64,000 bases of DNA from Candidatus Zhuqueibacterota bacterium. GTDB lineage: Bacteria > Zhuqueibacterota > Zhuqueibacteria > Zhuqueibacterales > Zhuqueibacteraceae. The translations under genes were made by a program, and so were the position numbers. Positions 35,632 through 44,603 of the stretch are shown here, one piece after another (the first letter of the stretch is position 1; every line of letters begins with the position of its first letter). Below the pieces are notes generated by a model that saw only the letters and a list, made by a program, of their open reading frames with translations, ran no database searches and had not been told where the DNA came from. The stretch spans positions 16,956-80,955 of the forward strand of contig JAKEEU010000359.1 of the NCBI GenBank assembly GCA_022616415.1, written 5' to 3'.

Positions 35632-36987
35632 TTACTCGTGCGGGGTGCGCAGCTCCGCCGGAATGGTGTTGGTGCCGCAGCCGAGCCGGACGATTTTCTT
35701 GCGGCCGTTTTTCACATCTTTCGTGGCGTTGCGCGTGTCGACCACCAGCTTGGAGTGCTTCACGATCATCTCGTAATCGTAATCATCGTGGTTGGTGGCG
35801 ATGATCACGCAATCCGCCGACTCGAGCAGCTTGACATCGAGCTTTTTGGAGTGATAAGCCTTGCCGCACACGCGCAGCGACGGCACGTAAGGATCGTTGT
35901 ACATCAAATACCGGCCGCCGCGGTTGTACAGCAGTTCCATGACTTTGATCGCCGGCGAGTTGCGCGTGTCATCGACGTTTTTCTTGAAGGCGACGCCGAG
36001 CATGAGAATCTTGGAATTGGTGATGGCGGCGCCGTGCAGGCTCAAGGAGCGGATGATGAGATCCAAAACATAATACGGCATGTTCTCATTGGTCATTGCC
36101 GCCAGCTCGATGAAGTTGGTGTGGAAATCGTACTCTTTGGCTTTCCACGACAAGTAGTACGGATCGACGAGAATGCAATGGCCGCCGATGCCGGGACCGG
36201 GGAAAAACGGCATGAAGCCGAACGGCTTGGTGGCGGCGGCTTCGACCACTTCCCAAATGTCGATGCCTTCCATGCGATCGCAAAGCTGCGCCAGCTCGTT
36301 CACCAACGCGATGTTTACCGAGCGGAAAATGTTTTCGAGCAGCTTGGTCATCTCGGCGGCTTTGGGCGAGGAGAGCTCCTTGACTTCGACGATGACTTGG
36401 CGGGAAATCGCCGAGGCGAGTCTGGTGCATTTTTTCGTCACGCCGCCGACGACGATCGGGGTGTTGGCCGTGGTAAATTTTCTGTTGCCCGGGTCGATGC
36501 GCTCCGGCGAGAAGGCCAGATAGAAATCCTTGCCCACCTTCAAGCCCGTCTCTTCCAAAATCGGCTGCAACACTTTTTCGGTGGTCTCCGGGTAGGTGGT
36601 GGATTTCAGAATGACGAGCTGCTCCCGGCGCAACCCGCCGGCGATGCCTTTGGCGGAATCGACGATGTAAGAGACGTCCGGCTCTTTGTTGTCGGTGAAC
36701 GGCGTCGGCACGCAAATGTAGACGACGTCGCAGGCGCCGATGCGATCGTAGTTGGTGGCGCCGGAAAGCTTGCCGGCCCTCACCAGCTCGCGCAAATTGT
36801 TGCCGTCAACGTCGGCGATGTAGTTTTCGCCGTGATTGAGCTTGACGATTTTTTCTTGGCTCACGTCAATGCCGAGCACTTCGTAGCCGGCCGCGGCATA
36901 TTCCACGGACAGAGGCAGGCCGACGTAGCCCAAGCCGATCACACCGACCTTTGCGGTTTTGTCTTCGATTTTAATTTCAAGACTCAC
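35632..36987 (-). CDS. Nucleotide-sugar dehydrogenase (UDP-GlcNAc/ManNAc 6-dehydrogenase type)
   Basis: The enzyme oxidises C6 of a UDP-hexose twice with NAD+ to give a UDP-uronic acid. The N-terminal NAD loop is VGVIGLGYVGLPLSVEYAAA. The catalytic cysteine is C271 in PGIGGHCILVDPYYLSWKAK, with K215 and N219 nearby (TKLLENIFRS). The pattern is closer to WbpA/WecC (UDP-HexNAc) than to Ugd. Length (451) is normal. The GTG start has AAGGAG 9 bases upstream. It sits behind the fusion transferase and would supply an acidic donor sugar; the exact substrate is uncertain. Confidence 0.92.
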   Translation of the reverse strand: MSLEIKIEDKTAKVGVIGLGYVGLPLSVEYAAAGYEVLGIDVSQEKIVKLNHGENYIADVDGNNLRELVRAGKLSGATNYDRIGACDVVYICVPTPFTDNKEPDVSYIVDSAKGIAGGLRREQLVILKSTTYPETTEKVLQPILEETGLKVGKDFYLAFSPERIDPGNRKFTTANTPIVVGGVTKKCTRLASAISRQVIVEVKELSSPKAAEMTKLLENIFRSVNIALVNELAQLCDRMEGIDIWEVVEAAATKPFGFMPFFPGPGIGGHCILVDPYYLSWKAKEYDFHTNFIELAAMTNENMPYYVLDLIIRSLSLHGAAITNSKILMLGVAFKKNVDDTRNSPAIKVMELLYNRGGRYLMYNDPYVPSLRVCGKAYHSKKLDVKLLESADCVIIATNHDDYDYEMIVKHSKLVVDTRNATKDVKNGRKKIVRLGCGTNTIPAELRTPHE

Positions 36988-37075
36988 AGGAGGTCTCCTT
37001 GAAACTTAGTCCTAGTGCAAGAAGCAGATGGTTGATCTCTTTAAATTGAAATCTTTACGGAAAAATAAAACTTTA

Positions 37076-37154
37076 GCTCACGGAATAGAACTCACACGGA
37101 AGTAAAAGATTTTTTTATAATTCATTTCCGTGAGCCGTTCCACTTCCGTGAGCG
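37076..37154. repeat. GCTCACGGAA / TTCCGTGAGC inverted-repeat element (second copy, doubled arms)
   Basis: Left units GCTCACGGAA (37076) and CTCACACGGAAGT (37091) mirror right units TTCCGTGAGC (37126-37135) and ACTTCCGTGAGC (37142-37153). The CCCGCCTTGCGGAAT hairpin follows at 37174-37188. It lies between the dehydrogenase gene and rfbB on the minus strand. Confidence 0.55.
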
Positions 37155-37202
37155 ATTTTTTCCTTTTAATTATCCCGCCTTGCGGAATCAACGTTGGGCT
37201 TT

Positions 37203-38207
37203 TTATAGAGCCATCTTGTAGTTTTTTTTGTAAAACTCGAGATACTCGCCGCTTTTCAATTTTTCCCACCACCAACGGTTTTGGGCATACCAGCCAATGG
37301 TAAATTCGAGCGCGGTTTTAAAATCGTGTTTCGGTTTCCAGCCGAGCGCCGCCAGCTTGCTCGTGTCCAGTGAATAACGCCGGTCGTGGCCCAGGCGGTC
37401 ATTCACAAAAGTCATTAGGTTCTTGGGTTTGTTCAAAGCCGCGAGAATCATCTCGGTGATTTCGAGATTATTGTGCTCGTTGCCGCCGCCGATGTTATAA
37501 ACTTCACCGTCCTTGCCGTGCGCTAAAAGAAAATCGATGGCGTCGCAATGATCTTCAACGTAAATCCAATCGCGGACATTTTTGCCGTCGCCGTAAATGG
37601 GCAGCGGCTTGTCCTCGAGCGCATTGGTGACAAAAAGCGGAATCAGTTTTTCCGGATATTGGTACGGCCCGAAATTGTTCGAGCCGCGCGTGATGATGAC
37701 CGGCAGGCCATAAGTCACAAAATACGAATAGGCCAATCGATCCGCTCCTGCTTTCGAGGCCGAGTACGGGCTGGACGGCATCAGTGCAGCGGTTTCCCTG
37801 AACGCGCCTTGCTCGATGCTGCCGTAAACTTCGTCGGTCGAAATTTGGATGAATTTTTTGACGCGGTGCCAGCGCGCCGCCTCGAGCAGCAAGAACGCGC
37901 CAAAAACGTCGGTGCGGATGAAAGCATCCGGTGCGCCGATCGATCGATCCACGTGGCTCTCCGCGGCAAAATTCACCACGGCGTCGATTCCGGCCATATA
38001 CTGATCCACCAGCATGGCGTCGCAAATATCGCCTTGCACGAAGCGATGGCGCGGATTATTCTCCACGTCGCGCAAGTTGTCGAGGTTGCCGGCATACGTC
38101 AGCTTGTCGAAATTAATGATGGAGATGTCATGATATTTTTGCAGGAGATGGCGAATATAATTGCTGCCAATGAAACCGGCCCCGCCGGTTACCAAAAATC
38201 TTTGCAT
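37203..38207 (-). CDS. rfbB: dTDP-glucose 4,6-dehydratase
   Basis: This NAD-dependent short-chain dehydrogenase makes dTDP-4-keto-6-deoxyglucose, the precursor of dTDP-L-rhamnose and other deoxysugars. The start MQRFLVTGGAGFIGSNYIRH is the NAD loop. The catalytic trio T124-D125-E126 (ISTDEVYGS) and Y148...K152 (YSASKAGAD) are present. LTYAGNLDNLRDVENNPRHR and YGDGKNVRDWIYVEDHCDAI are diagnostic for RmlB. 334 residues is normal. The start has GGAG upstream. RmlA, RmlC and RmlD are not in the window, so they must be elsewhere or the product feeds another pathway. Confidence 0.95.
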   Translation of the reverse strand: MQRFLVTGGAGFIGSNYIRHLLQKYHDISIINFDKLTYAGNLDNLRDVENNPRHRFVQGDICDAMLVDQYMAGIDAVVNFAAESHVDRSIGAPDAFIRTDVFGAFLLLEAARWHRVKKFIQISTDEVYGSIEQGAFRETAALMPSSPYSASKAGADRLAYSYFVTYGLPVIITRGSNNFGPYQYPEKLIPLFVTNALEDKPLPIYGDGKNVRDWIYVEDHCDAIDFLLAHGKDGEVYNIGGGNEHNNLEITEMILAALNKPKNLMTFVNDRLGHDRRYSLDTSKLAALGWKPKHDFKTALEFTIGWYAQNRWWWEKLKSGEYLEFYKKNYKMAL

Positions 38208-38486
38208 AATGGCTCCACAGTTGTCAATCAGAATTTCTCATCGGGTTTGGAGTTAAACATCCCTTGATTTCCGTGTCCGTTCATCCAGTCCACGCTCATC
38301 CGCCCCCCTAATCCGTGGATATTAGCCTTAAATTTACGGAATAAGAAAATGAAAGTCAACCTTTTATCCCTCTGTGAAGTAAACTAAATACCTGCAGCAG
38401 TTTTATTGCGGGCATAAAATTTGTGAAACAATCATTTAGTAGCCTCTTTAAAGATTCGGCGAAACTCGGTGCAGCCCGGCGGAAAA

Positions 38487-39515
38487 TTATGTCCGCCGCT
38501 TCCAAGCTCGTGCAGCGATTGCTGCCAAGCCCGCCATGCCATATTCCACCCATTTCACCCAAGCCGATTCTTGCCATAGGCCGGTGCGCGCGTAGCCGTC
38601 CAAAATCCAATAAGCCAGAAATATTGTGGCACTCCAGGTAATCCAACCGGGTTGGCGCGCGAGGCACAAAAGCGGCAAAATCCACAACAGATACCACGGC
38701 TGCACGGTCGGCGAGAGCAAAAAAAACACGCCGAGCACGTTGAGAGCGAGGGCGGGCCAGGCGAGGACAAAGGGCGGAGGGCAAAGAGCCGAGGGCTGAG
38801 GGCAGGGGGCGGAGGGCAATGCTTTTATGGCTTGCCAATAGTTTCGCCATTGTATGACGACAAAGCTCAAAAACATGCCGGCCATCAGCAGTTTGGTGAT
38901 GAGTAACGCGAGATCGACGCGGCGGGTGGTGAGCACTTCGTTGGTAATTTCCCAATCCGCTGGAATCATGAGCATTTTGACCAAGCCCTCCGGCAGCAGC
39001 GCGTGAATCGGCTCGTAAAACAGCGCGAAGACCGAGTCATTGAAACGCCATTTCGCTGCATACACCGCCAGTCCGGAAATGAGATTGCCGCCGGCGAAAG
39101 GCAAATACGAAAAAAAAGCGAAGATCGCCCATACGAGCGGGCGATTGTATGTGGTTTGGGAAATCTCAATTTGAGTTCGATGATCCGCCAATCTCCGGAT
39201 GACCACGGCGAAAATCAAGAATTGCACTGTAATGCCAAGAAAAAAAGTCACCAGTTGCTGGCGGAAGCTTGTCAAGACGAGATCGAGCTGCGTTAACGGC
39301 AAGAGGGTGAGGCGCTTGCTCGCGGCGAGGGCGCCGGTTGGCTGCACGGCGCTCGCAGCCGGGCCGCCAAGCTGCGCGAGCACGAAGCACAGCCACAAGG
39401 TGAATAGACCTCCGGCGATGCAAAGAATGGCGGGAAAGTTAATCGTTGCCGTTTGTTTCTTCTCCTCTGCCCGGTTTGACGCAGACACGGATAAGAGGGA
39501 TTGGCTTTTTTTCAT
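38487..39515 (-). CDS. GT-C-like integral membrane protein, probably a shortened mannosyltransferase
   Basis: About 342 residues with roughly eight helices. LAVYAAKWRFNDSVF and SPTVQPWYLLWILPLLCLAR match the C-terminal half of a family of membrane mannosyl/arabinosyltransferase-like proteins. The usual N-terminal part with the acidic catalytic loop is missing or unrecognisable. An in-frame Pro/Ser/Cys-rich insertion (ALPSAPCPQPSALCPPP) is encoded by a G-rich tandem repeat (38769-38820). It may therefore be a partly degenerated GT-C enzyme. It is the last gene of the polysaccharide block on this strand. Confidence 0.55.
   Translation of the reverse strand: MKKSQSLLSVSASNRAEEKKQTATINFPAILCIAGGLFTLWLCFVLAQLGGPAASAVQPTGALAASKRLTLLPLTQLDLVLTSFRQQLVTFFLGITVQFLIFAVVIRRLADHRTQIEISQTTYNRPLVWAIFAFFSYLPFAGGNLISGLAVYAAKWRFNDSVFALFYEPIHALLPEGLVKMLMIPADWEITNEVLTTRRVDLALLITKLLMAGMFLSFVVIQWRNYWQAIKALPSAPCPQPSALCPPPFVLAWPALALNVLGVFFLLSPTVQPWYLLWILPLLCLARQPGWITWSATIFLAYWILDGYARTGLWQESAWVKWVEYGMAGLAAIAARAWKRRT
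38769..38820. repeat. G-rich short tandem repeat inside the GT-C-like gene
   Basis: Irregular units of the type GGCGGAGGGC, GAGGGCTGAGGGC and GGGGGCGGAGGGC are repeated about five times. It keeps the reading frame and encodes a Pro/Ser/Ala/Cys stretch inside a membrane protein. This is an insertion-like low-complexity sequence. Confidence 0.5.
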
Positions 39516-39727
39516 GCAAAGGTTTCGACACGTGTCATTAAAAATTCGCTAATTCTTTCGATTAACGTTTGCGCCGGGCAAATCATTCCCATACGGTGCT
39601 GTCACAATCTGCTTGCATCTTATGACGGTTTTGCTTATCCTATTTTTGCATGAATCTATCACGGTGGAATGGTGACCAGACGCGGAGGACGCACGTGATC
39701 GTGCCGCCACCGCCTTCGTCGAGCACG

Positions 39728-40450
39728 ATGATGGCCGTCATCATCGCCGGCCTGCTCTGCAATCTAAATTTTTTGATGGCGCAAGAGCGGACGGGCCATT
39801 TGCGCGGCCGCGTGGAACTGAAGCAGCCGGTGATGGGTGACAGCCGCATCATCAGTAAAGACATTAGCGGCGTTTATCAAAAAACGGCGACGTTGGCGCC
39901 TTCGGCTTACGAGCCGCCGAGCTTCGTCGTCTATATTGAGAATGCGCCGTTCACTCGTCGTGGCCAGCCCTCCGAAAGATCGGCTAAAATCAGCCAGGAC
40001 AGCTCTGCCAAAAAAGGAGTTTTGGCGCGTCCCCGCTTCGTTATGGATCAACGCGATCTGACCTTTGCGCCCCACGTGCTGCCGATCCTGGCCGGCTCGA
40101 CGGTGGAGTTTCCCAACAGCGACCCGGTTTATCACAACGTTTTTTCGTTCAGCAAAACCAAAATTTTCGATTTGGGCCGATACCCCACCGGCCGCACCAA
40201 AGCCGTGACGTTCAACGAACCCGGGCTGGTCAAAGTGTATTGCGACATGCACTCACAAATGAACGCGTTCATTTTGGTGCTGGCAAACCCGTATTTTACG
40301 CTCACCGACGAGCAGGGCAATTATTGGATTCGTGAGGTCCCGGCCGGAACCTATCAAGTGAAGGCATGGTTTGCGCGCTTGCCGGAAAAAACCGCCGGTG
40401 TTACGATTCGCGGCGGCGAGACCGCAACGTTGAATTTTGAATTTCCCTAA
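39728..40450 (+). CDS. Cupredoxin-domain protein with a carboxypeptidase-regulatory-like tail
   Basis: After a signal sequence (MMAVIIAGLLCNLNFLMAQ) and an Ig-like part, a type 1 copper site is visible: H136 (VYHNVFSFS), C172, H175 and M178 (VYCDMHSQMNAF). The domain is that of methylamine-utilisation/azurin-type proteins with L-G-S-T-V-E-F-P-N-S-D. The last about 45 residues (DEQGNYWIREVPAGTYQVKA) form a small beta-sandwich as in carboxypeptidase regulatory domains. It should be a periplasmic electron carrier or copper protein. The ATG at 39728 is chosen for the signal peptide; ATG at 39650 adds 26 residues. A second cupredoxin occurs at 52721. Confidence 0.8.
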   Translation: MMAVIIAGLLCNLNFLMAQERTGHLRGRVELKQPVMGDSRIISKDISGVYQKTATLAPSAYEPPSFVVYIENAPFTRRGQPSERSAKISQDSSAKKGVLARPRFVMDQRDLTFAPHVLPILAGSTVEFPNSDPVYHNVFSFSKTKIFDLGRYPTGRTKAVTFNEPGLVKVYCDMHSQMNAFILVLANPYFTLTDEQGNYWIREVPAGTYQVKAWFARLPEKTAGVTIRGGETATLNFEFP

Positions 40451-40680
40451 CGCGGACGGTGTGAACGAACGCGGGCGATGGGTCTTGCATTGGCGGGGCG
40501 CAACCCTGCGAGTGTAGCCCAACAAAGCACAAAGTCTTCGCTTGCAGAATTAAAAATCCCGCTGAATTGATAACGCTGAAAAAGTCTGATTACTGCATGA
40601 GAACCGCAACGAACGAAAAACTTGGTCTTTTTAAAGTTAAACTTTTGCTTTTTCGGCAAATATTTTTCCTGTTTGGTTGT

Positions 40681-40695
40681 CCCGCGTTGCGGGAT
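40681..40695. repeat. CCCGCGTTGCGGGAT hairpin
   Basis: This third copy of the CCCGC(C/G)TTGCGG(G/A)AT hairpin is just upstream of the Shine-Dalgarno region of the next gene. Other copies lie at 29308 and 37174. Confidence 0.45.
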
Positions 40696-40707
40696 CAAGG
40701 GAAAGCC

Positions 40708-42036
40708 ATGGTTTCCGCGTTTGTCCATGCCGTCCGCGTTAGTGTTTGCCGTTTGCCTTTTTCTTTTTTCTTTTTGTTTTTTGCTGCAAGCGCCGCGAGC
40801 CAACCCACCATCGATTTGGGCGGCATTATCACGGTTAATTACCTTGATGGCGGTGACGGCAAAAGCCCGCTTGTCCACAACGACGGGCTGCCCGGCTTCG
40901 AGCTGGTGGGCGATTTATTCATGAATGTGCGCGTGAGCGAAGAGGCCTCGGCTTTTGTCGAGCTGGAAACCGTGCGCGGCTGGAACGTGCAGTTGTACAG
41001 CGGCTCGCTTACTTATAAAATTTCCCGAGACCGCCTGAAAATTGAAGCCGGAAAATTCGTTGCGCCGTTTGGAAACTTTCTTCCCCGGCGTTTTGCGCCG
41101 CAAAATTTTTTGTACGGCTTTCCTCTGCACTACGAGTATCGCACCGGCCTCGTCACCAACGACGTTCCCGACAATAATCAAGACCTGCTCAAGGCGCGGG
41201 GCGCCGGACGAGGAGATTACAACCAACCGAGCGCAAACGCTCATATCGATTTTTCAGCATCCGAGCGAACGATGAGCAAACCTTTTCTTACCGTGGCGAA
41301 CGGACAAGCGGCTGCGCCGGCACAACTGCTGACCGGACACATCGTTAGTGGCAACGACGGCGTCAAAGTGATTGCCAAGGAAAGTTATATCACCGGCGTG
41401 CAATTTTTTGGCAGCTTTAGCGGGTTCGGTTATAGTGTAGGGCTGGCGAACGGCGCGCTTTCCAATCCGGCCGATTTGAACGTCAGCAAAAGGCCGATGA
41501 TATTCGGTCGCCTGCACGTGCAGCCGGCGATCGGCCTCAAGATCGGCGTCTCGGCGGCGAGCGGCGGTTATTTGAATCACCAGCTCGTCAAAAGCCAGCA
41601 TTCGGATTTGCAGCCGGAAAAATATGCTCAACACGTTGCCGGCCTCGATGTCGAATACAGCCGGGGCTATTTGGTGTTTTTCGGCGAGGGCGTCTTCAGC
41701 CGTTGGCAAAGCCCGTTTATCAGCGGCGATCTGGACGCGCTGGCTTTCTCCGTGGAGGTGCGCTATAAAATTTTGCCGCGCCTGTTTGTGGCCGCGCGTT
41801 ACGGCCGCCTTGATTTTTCCGAAATTGCCGATGCGCAAGACGTGGATGCCGACGGGAAGCTGACGGAGCCGTGGGAATTTCCGGTTTGGCGCTTGGAATC
41901 GGGCGCCGGTTATTATCTCTCGCGCCACGCGCTTTTAAAAGCGGTTTGGCAAATCAACCGCACCCAGGAGCTGAACCCCGGCAGCGACGATCCGGCCGAC
42001 GACCTCGTTGCAGTTCAAATGACCGTGTTCTATTAA
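40708..42036 (+). CDS. Outer-membrane porin-like beta-barrel protein (hypothetical)
   Basis: About 442 residues. A signal peptide (PFSFFFLFFAASAASQP) is followed by alternating hydrophobic strands with aromatic girdles and a C-terminal VQMTVFY, the terminal aromatic of an outer-membrane barrel. Repeated strand-like motifs include FGRLHVQPAIGLKIGVSAAS, YLVFFGEGVFSRW and VAARYGRLDFSE. The residues GKFVAPFGNF are typical of phosphate-selective or carbohydrate-uptake-type porins, but the specific family was not identified. The ATG at 40708 has CAAGGG upstream and directly precedes the signal peptide. It follows the cupredoxin gene on the same strand. Confidence 0.65.
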   Translation: MVSAFVHAVRVSVCRLPFSFFFLFFAASAASQPTIDLGGIITVNYLDGGDGKSPLVHNDGLPGFELVGDLFMNVRVSEEASAFVELETVRGWNVQLYSGSLTYKISRDRLKIEAGKFVAPFGNFLPRRFAPQNFLYGFPLHYEYRTGLVTNDVPDNNQDLLKARGAGRGDYNQPSANAHIDFSASERTMSKPFLTVANGQAAAPAQLLTGHIVSGNDGVKVIAKESYITGVQFFGSFSGFGYSVGLANGALSNPADLNVSKRPMIFGRLHVQPAIGLKIGVSAASGGYLNHQLVKSQHSDLQPEKYAQHVAGLDVEYSRGYLVFFGEGVFSRWQSPFISGDLDALAFSVEVRYKILPRLFVAARYGRLDFSEIADAQDVDADGKLTEPWEFPVWRLESGAGYYLSRHALLKAVWQINRTQELNPGSDDPADDLVAVQMTVFY

Positions 42037-42126
42037 CACACGGACGGAACACGGATGGGATGGACGACAGCGGACTAACGACGGGCGGGATGAACAAAAG
42101 TTGCATCATTCAAAAGAAGTCTTTCG

Positions 42127-44151
42127 ATGAGCACACGCAGGTGGCCACAACTTTTTTTGCCGAAAGCGCTCAGGACGTCGCGCAGCCTGAAGGGAAAAAT
42201 ATTTTTGGCGCTGGCGGCGACGGTTTTGCTTGCCATCATCTCGATCTTTTTGGTGCTCAATTATTTTTTGCGCCGGCAGATTTTCGAGACGCTCCACGAC
42301 GAAGTGCGGCGGGCGGCGCGCTTGTTCGTTTTGCTGCAGCAGCGCGAGAGCGTGCATCAGATGCTGGAAAGAAGCCGGCTGTTGACGAGCGCGCCGCAGC
42401 TCAAAGCGGCGCTCGATACAGGCCATCCCCTGACCGTGCAGGATGTGCTGGAACCACTTTTTCAGAGCGTCTTCATTGCCACGGAAGAAAACAATTTCTT
42501 TTTCTCACACGACAATCAGGTCAACGGCGGGCCGGCGCCGCGGCCCGACCTTCAAATCGCGGATAACAACTCGCGGGCGCTTTCGGAAAACACGCCGGAA
42601 CGATTCAGCGATCTTTGTGTGATCTACAACCGCGAGGGGAAGATGGTGACGGCCATGGTGCGCTTTTCACCGAGCAGCCGGATCAGCAGCGAAGCCTCGT
42701 CCCGATTTATCCTGCCCGATTCGTTGTTGCTCCCGGCCTTGCAAGGGCGCGAACGCGTGGCGATCTGGCAGAATCAACATGGCGCTTGGTGGGGCGTGCT
42801 GGTGCCAATCTGGGCTGGGGGATCGCCGCTTGGCCCCTCGCTGCTTGGCGCGCTGGCTTTGGGCATGCGCCTGGATGATGCTTATGCGCTGCGCATGAAA
42901 GCGTTGGTGGGGAGCGAAGTCGCTGTTGTATTAGCCGGCGAGGTGGTCGCCGTTTCGCGCTCCGATCTCGAGCGCGGACAATTGGCGGCGGCCAAGACGC
43001 ACGACTTCTCATCCGACCGCCTGAAAGAGTTCGCTATTAACGATGAAAGATTTTTGGCAACCAGCTTGCCGTGGTTTGAAGAGGAATCCGACGACGACGT
43101 GATTTTGTTTCGCTCGATTGACAGCTCCATTCAGCCGCTGCTGCGCCCGGTGCAAGGCACGCTTTCCATCGTCGGCCTCGGCGCTTTTCTCGCGGCGTTG
43201 GTGATCAGCCTTTTGGTCTCTCGAACCATCACCCAGCCCATCGCCAAGCTTGTCGATGCCGCGCACGCGGCCAGCGCCGGGCAGCTCGATCAACCCATTC
43301 AAATCTCTTCGGCCGATGAAATCGGCTATCTGGCGCGCCGCTTCGAGGCGATGCGCCAATCGCTCAAGCTGCAAATGGAAAAGCTGACCGAGCTTAACGC
43401 CGATCTCAGCGAGCGCAATCTCGAGCTCGAGAGCGCGCTCGACCAATTGCGCCGCGCCCAGGAGGAGCTGGTGAAATCCGAAAAACTGGCCGCCGCCGGC
43501 AAACTGACCGCGCAGCTCTCGCACGAGATCAACAATCCCATTCACAACATCCGCAGTTGCCTGGAGACGGCGCTGAAGAAAATGCCGGAGCAGCTTGCAG
43601 GGCGGCAATTCGTGCAACTGGCGCACGACGAGATTCTCCGCATCGGCAAGCTGGTGCGGCAAATGCTGGATTTTTACCGCTTCGGGAAAACCGAGCTGCA
43701 GGCGATTGACCTCAACCAGGCAATCGTCGAAGTGCTCGACAGCTCGCAGCGCCGATTCGAAGAGCACAAAATTGCCGTCGAGCGCCGGCTCACTGCCGGG
43801 CTGCCGGCGGTGCGCGCCTCGCGCGATCAGATGAAGCAGGTGTTTCTCAACCTCATTCTCAACGCCGTCGAAGCGATGCCATGCGGCGGCAAATTAAAAG
43901 TGCAAACCTTGAAAGAGAACGGCTTCGTGCAGATTGCCATTGGCGACACCGGCTGCGGCATTCCGCCGGAGAATTTGCCGAAAATTTTCGATACCTTTTT
44001 TACGACCAAACGTGCGGTGCACGGCGTCGGCCTCGGCTTGTCGGTGTGCTACAATATCGTGCACCAGCACGGCGGCACGATCGCGGTGGAAAGCGAGGTG
44101 GGAAAGGGGAGCACGTTTACGGTGAAGCTGCCGCTGGCGGAGAAGGAATAA
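42127..44151 (+). CDS. Sensor histidine kinase (HAMP, HisKA, HATPase)
   Basis: The 674-residue protein has a first helix at about 25-47 and a long extracytoplasmic domain to residue 330. A second helix then leads to a HAMP domain (SRTITQPIAKLVDAAHAASA ... DEIGYLARRFEAM), then a coiled coil. The phosphoacceptor is H466 in LTAQLSHEINNPIHNIRSC. The ATP site has NLILNAVEAM (N box), GDTGCGIPPE (G1), FDTFFTTK (F box) and GVGLGLSVCYNI (G2). It should autophosphorylate and control the sigma54 regulator 45602, which lies 1.45 kb downstream on the same strand. A toxin-antitoxin array on the opposite strand separates the two. Confidence 0.93.
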   Translation: MSTRRWPQLFLPKALRTSRSLKGKIFLALAATVLLAIISIFLVLNYFLRRQIFETLHDEVRRAARLFVLLQQRESVHQMLERSRLLTSAPQLKAALDTGHPLTVQDVLEPLFQSVFIATEENNFFFSHDNQVNGGPAPRPDLQIADNNSRALSENTPERFSDLCVIYNREGKMVTAMVRFSPSSRISSEASSRFILPDSLLLPALQGRERVAIWQNQHGAWWGVLVPIWAGGSPLGPSLLGALALGMRLDDAYALRMKALVGSEVAVVLAGEVVAVSRSDLERGQLAAAKTHDFSSDRLKEFAINDERFLATSLPWFEEESDDDVILFRSIDSSIQPLLRPVQGTLSIVGLGAFLAALVISLLVSRTITQPIAKLVDAAHAASAGQLDQPIQISSADEIGYLARRFEAMRQSLKLQMEKLTELNADLSERNLELESALDQLRRAQEELVKSEKLAAAGKLTAQLSHEINNPIHNIRSCLETALKKMPEQLAGRQFVQLAHDEILRIGKLVRQMLDFYRFGKTELQAIDLNQAIVEVLDSSQRRFEEHKIAVERRLTAGLPAVRASRDQMKQVFLNLILNAVEAMPCGGKLKVQTLKENGFVQIAIGDTGCGIPPENLPKIFDTFFTTKRAVHGVGLGLSVCYNIVHQHGGTIAVESEVGKGSTFTVKLPLAEKE

Positions 44152-44199
44152 TTCCCAATAAAATGGAGTCAATTCGCTTTACAAGAATTTAAGCTTTGG

Positions 44200-44475
44200 T
44201 TATTTGCGGGGAATTGTTCTGCGGCGTTTTGCAGCGGTTTTGTACTTGACGTGCTTCTTTTTAGAATGCGGCTTGATTTCATACATAAAAATTCGATCGC
44301 CACGTTTAACCATGCGGAAGCCATCTTCAGCAAGAGATTTGCGAAAATCTTTTTCCGTCGCTTCCAGCCATTCCAAAATGGATAATCCGCTTTCTTGTTG
44401 TTGGCGCTCCATCTCTTCCTGAATGCGATGTATCTCCCGCATGGTCGAGTCTTCTTTATAATTGTTACCGGTCAT
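44200..44475 (-). CDS. Antitoxin-like protein (third copy, MxEIHRIQEEM family)
   Basis: About 91 residues starting MTGNNYKEDSTMREIHRIQE. The motif STMREIHRIQEEMERQQQES is shared with the protein at 44604. So are LEWLEATEKDFRKSLAE and RMVKRGDRIFMYEIKP; the tail is basic (KYKTAAKRRRTIPRK). The ATG lies within the truncated toxin remnant and overlaps its stop. By context it is an antitoxin (or a DNA-binding basic tail) for the PIN toxin; the family itself was not recognised. No Shine-Dalgarno is obvious. Confidence 0.6.
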   Translation of the reverse strand: MTGNNYKEDSTMREIHRIQEEMERQQQESGLSILEWLEATEKDFRKSLAEDGFRMVKRGDRIFMYEIKPHSKKKHVKYKTAAKRRRTIPRK

Positions 44476-44533
44476 TATAGTAGGCACTGGGAATGGAGGT
44501 GTCGAGATATAACCGGGGTAATGAGTTTGCCAT
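44465..44533 (-). pseudogene. Truncated second PIN toxin, first 22 codons
   Basis: The minus strand reads MANSLPRLYLDTSIPSAYYN followed by DR and a stop. It matches residues 1-22 of the intact toxin (MANSLPLLYLDSSVPSAYYN then DH). The rest of the toxin, about 130 residues, is missing; an antitoxin start codon lies within it. This is a deletion remnant of a duplicated toxin gene. Confidence 0.75.
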
Positions 44534-44603
44534 GTAAAGGCCTTCGAATGCACGCACGTTACGATCAACCTAATTTTCTGCATAACAAAATTGGTGCTGC
44601 CTT

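Noticed and set aside
35590..37002. Plus-strand open frame of 470 codons opposite the nucleotide-sugar dehydrogenase
   Set aside because: Same reason: antisense of a well-conserved gene with all catalytic motifs.
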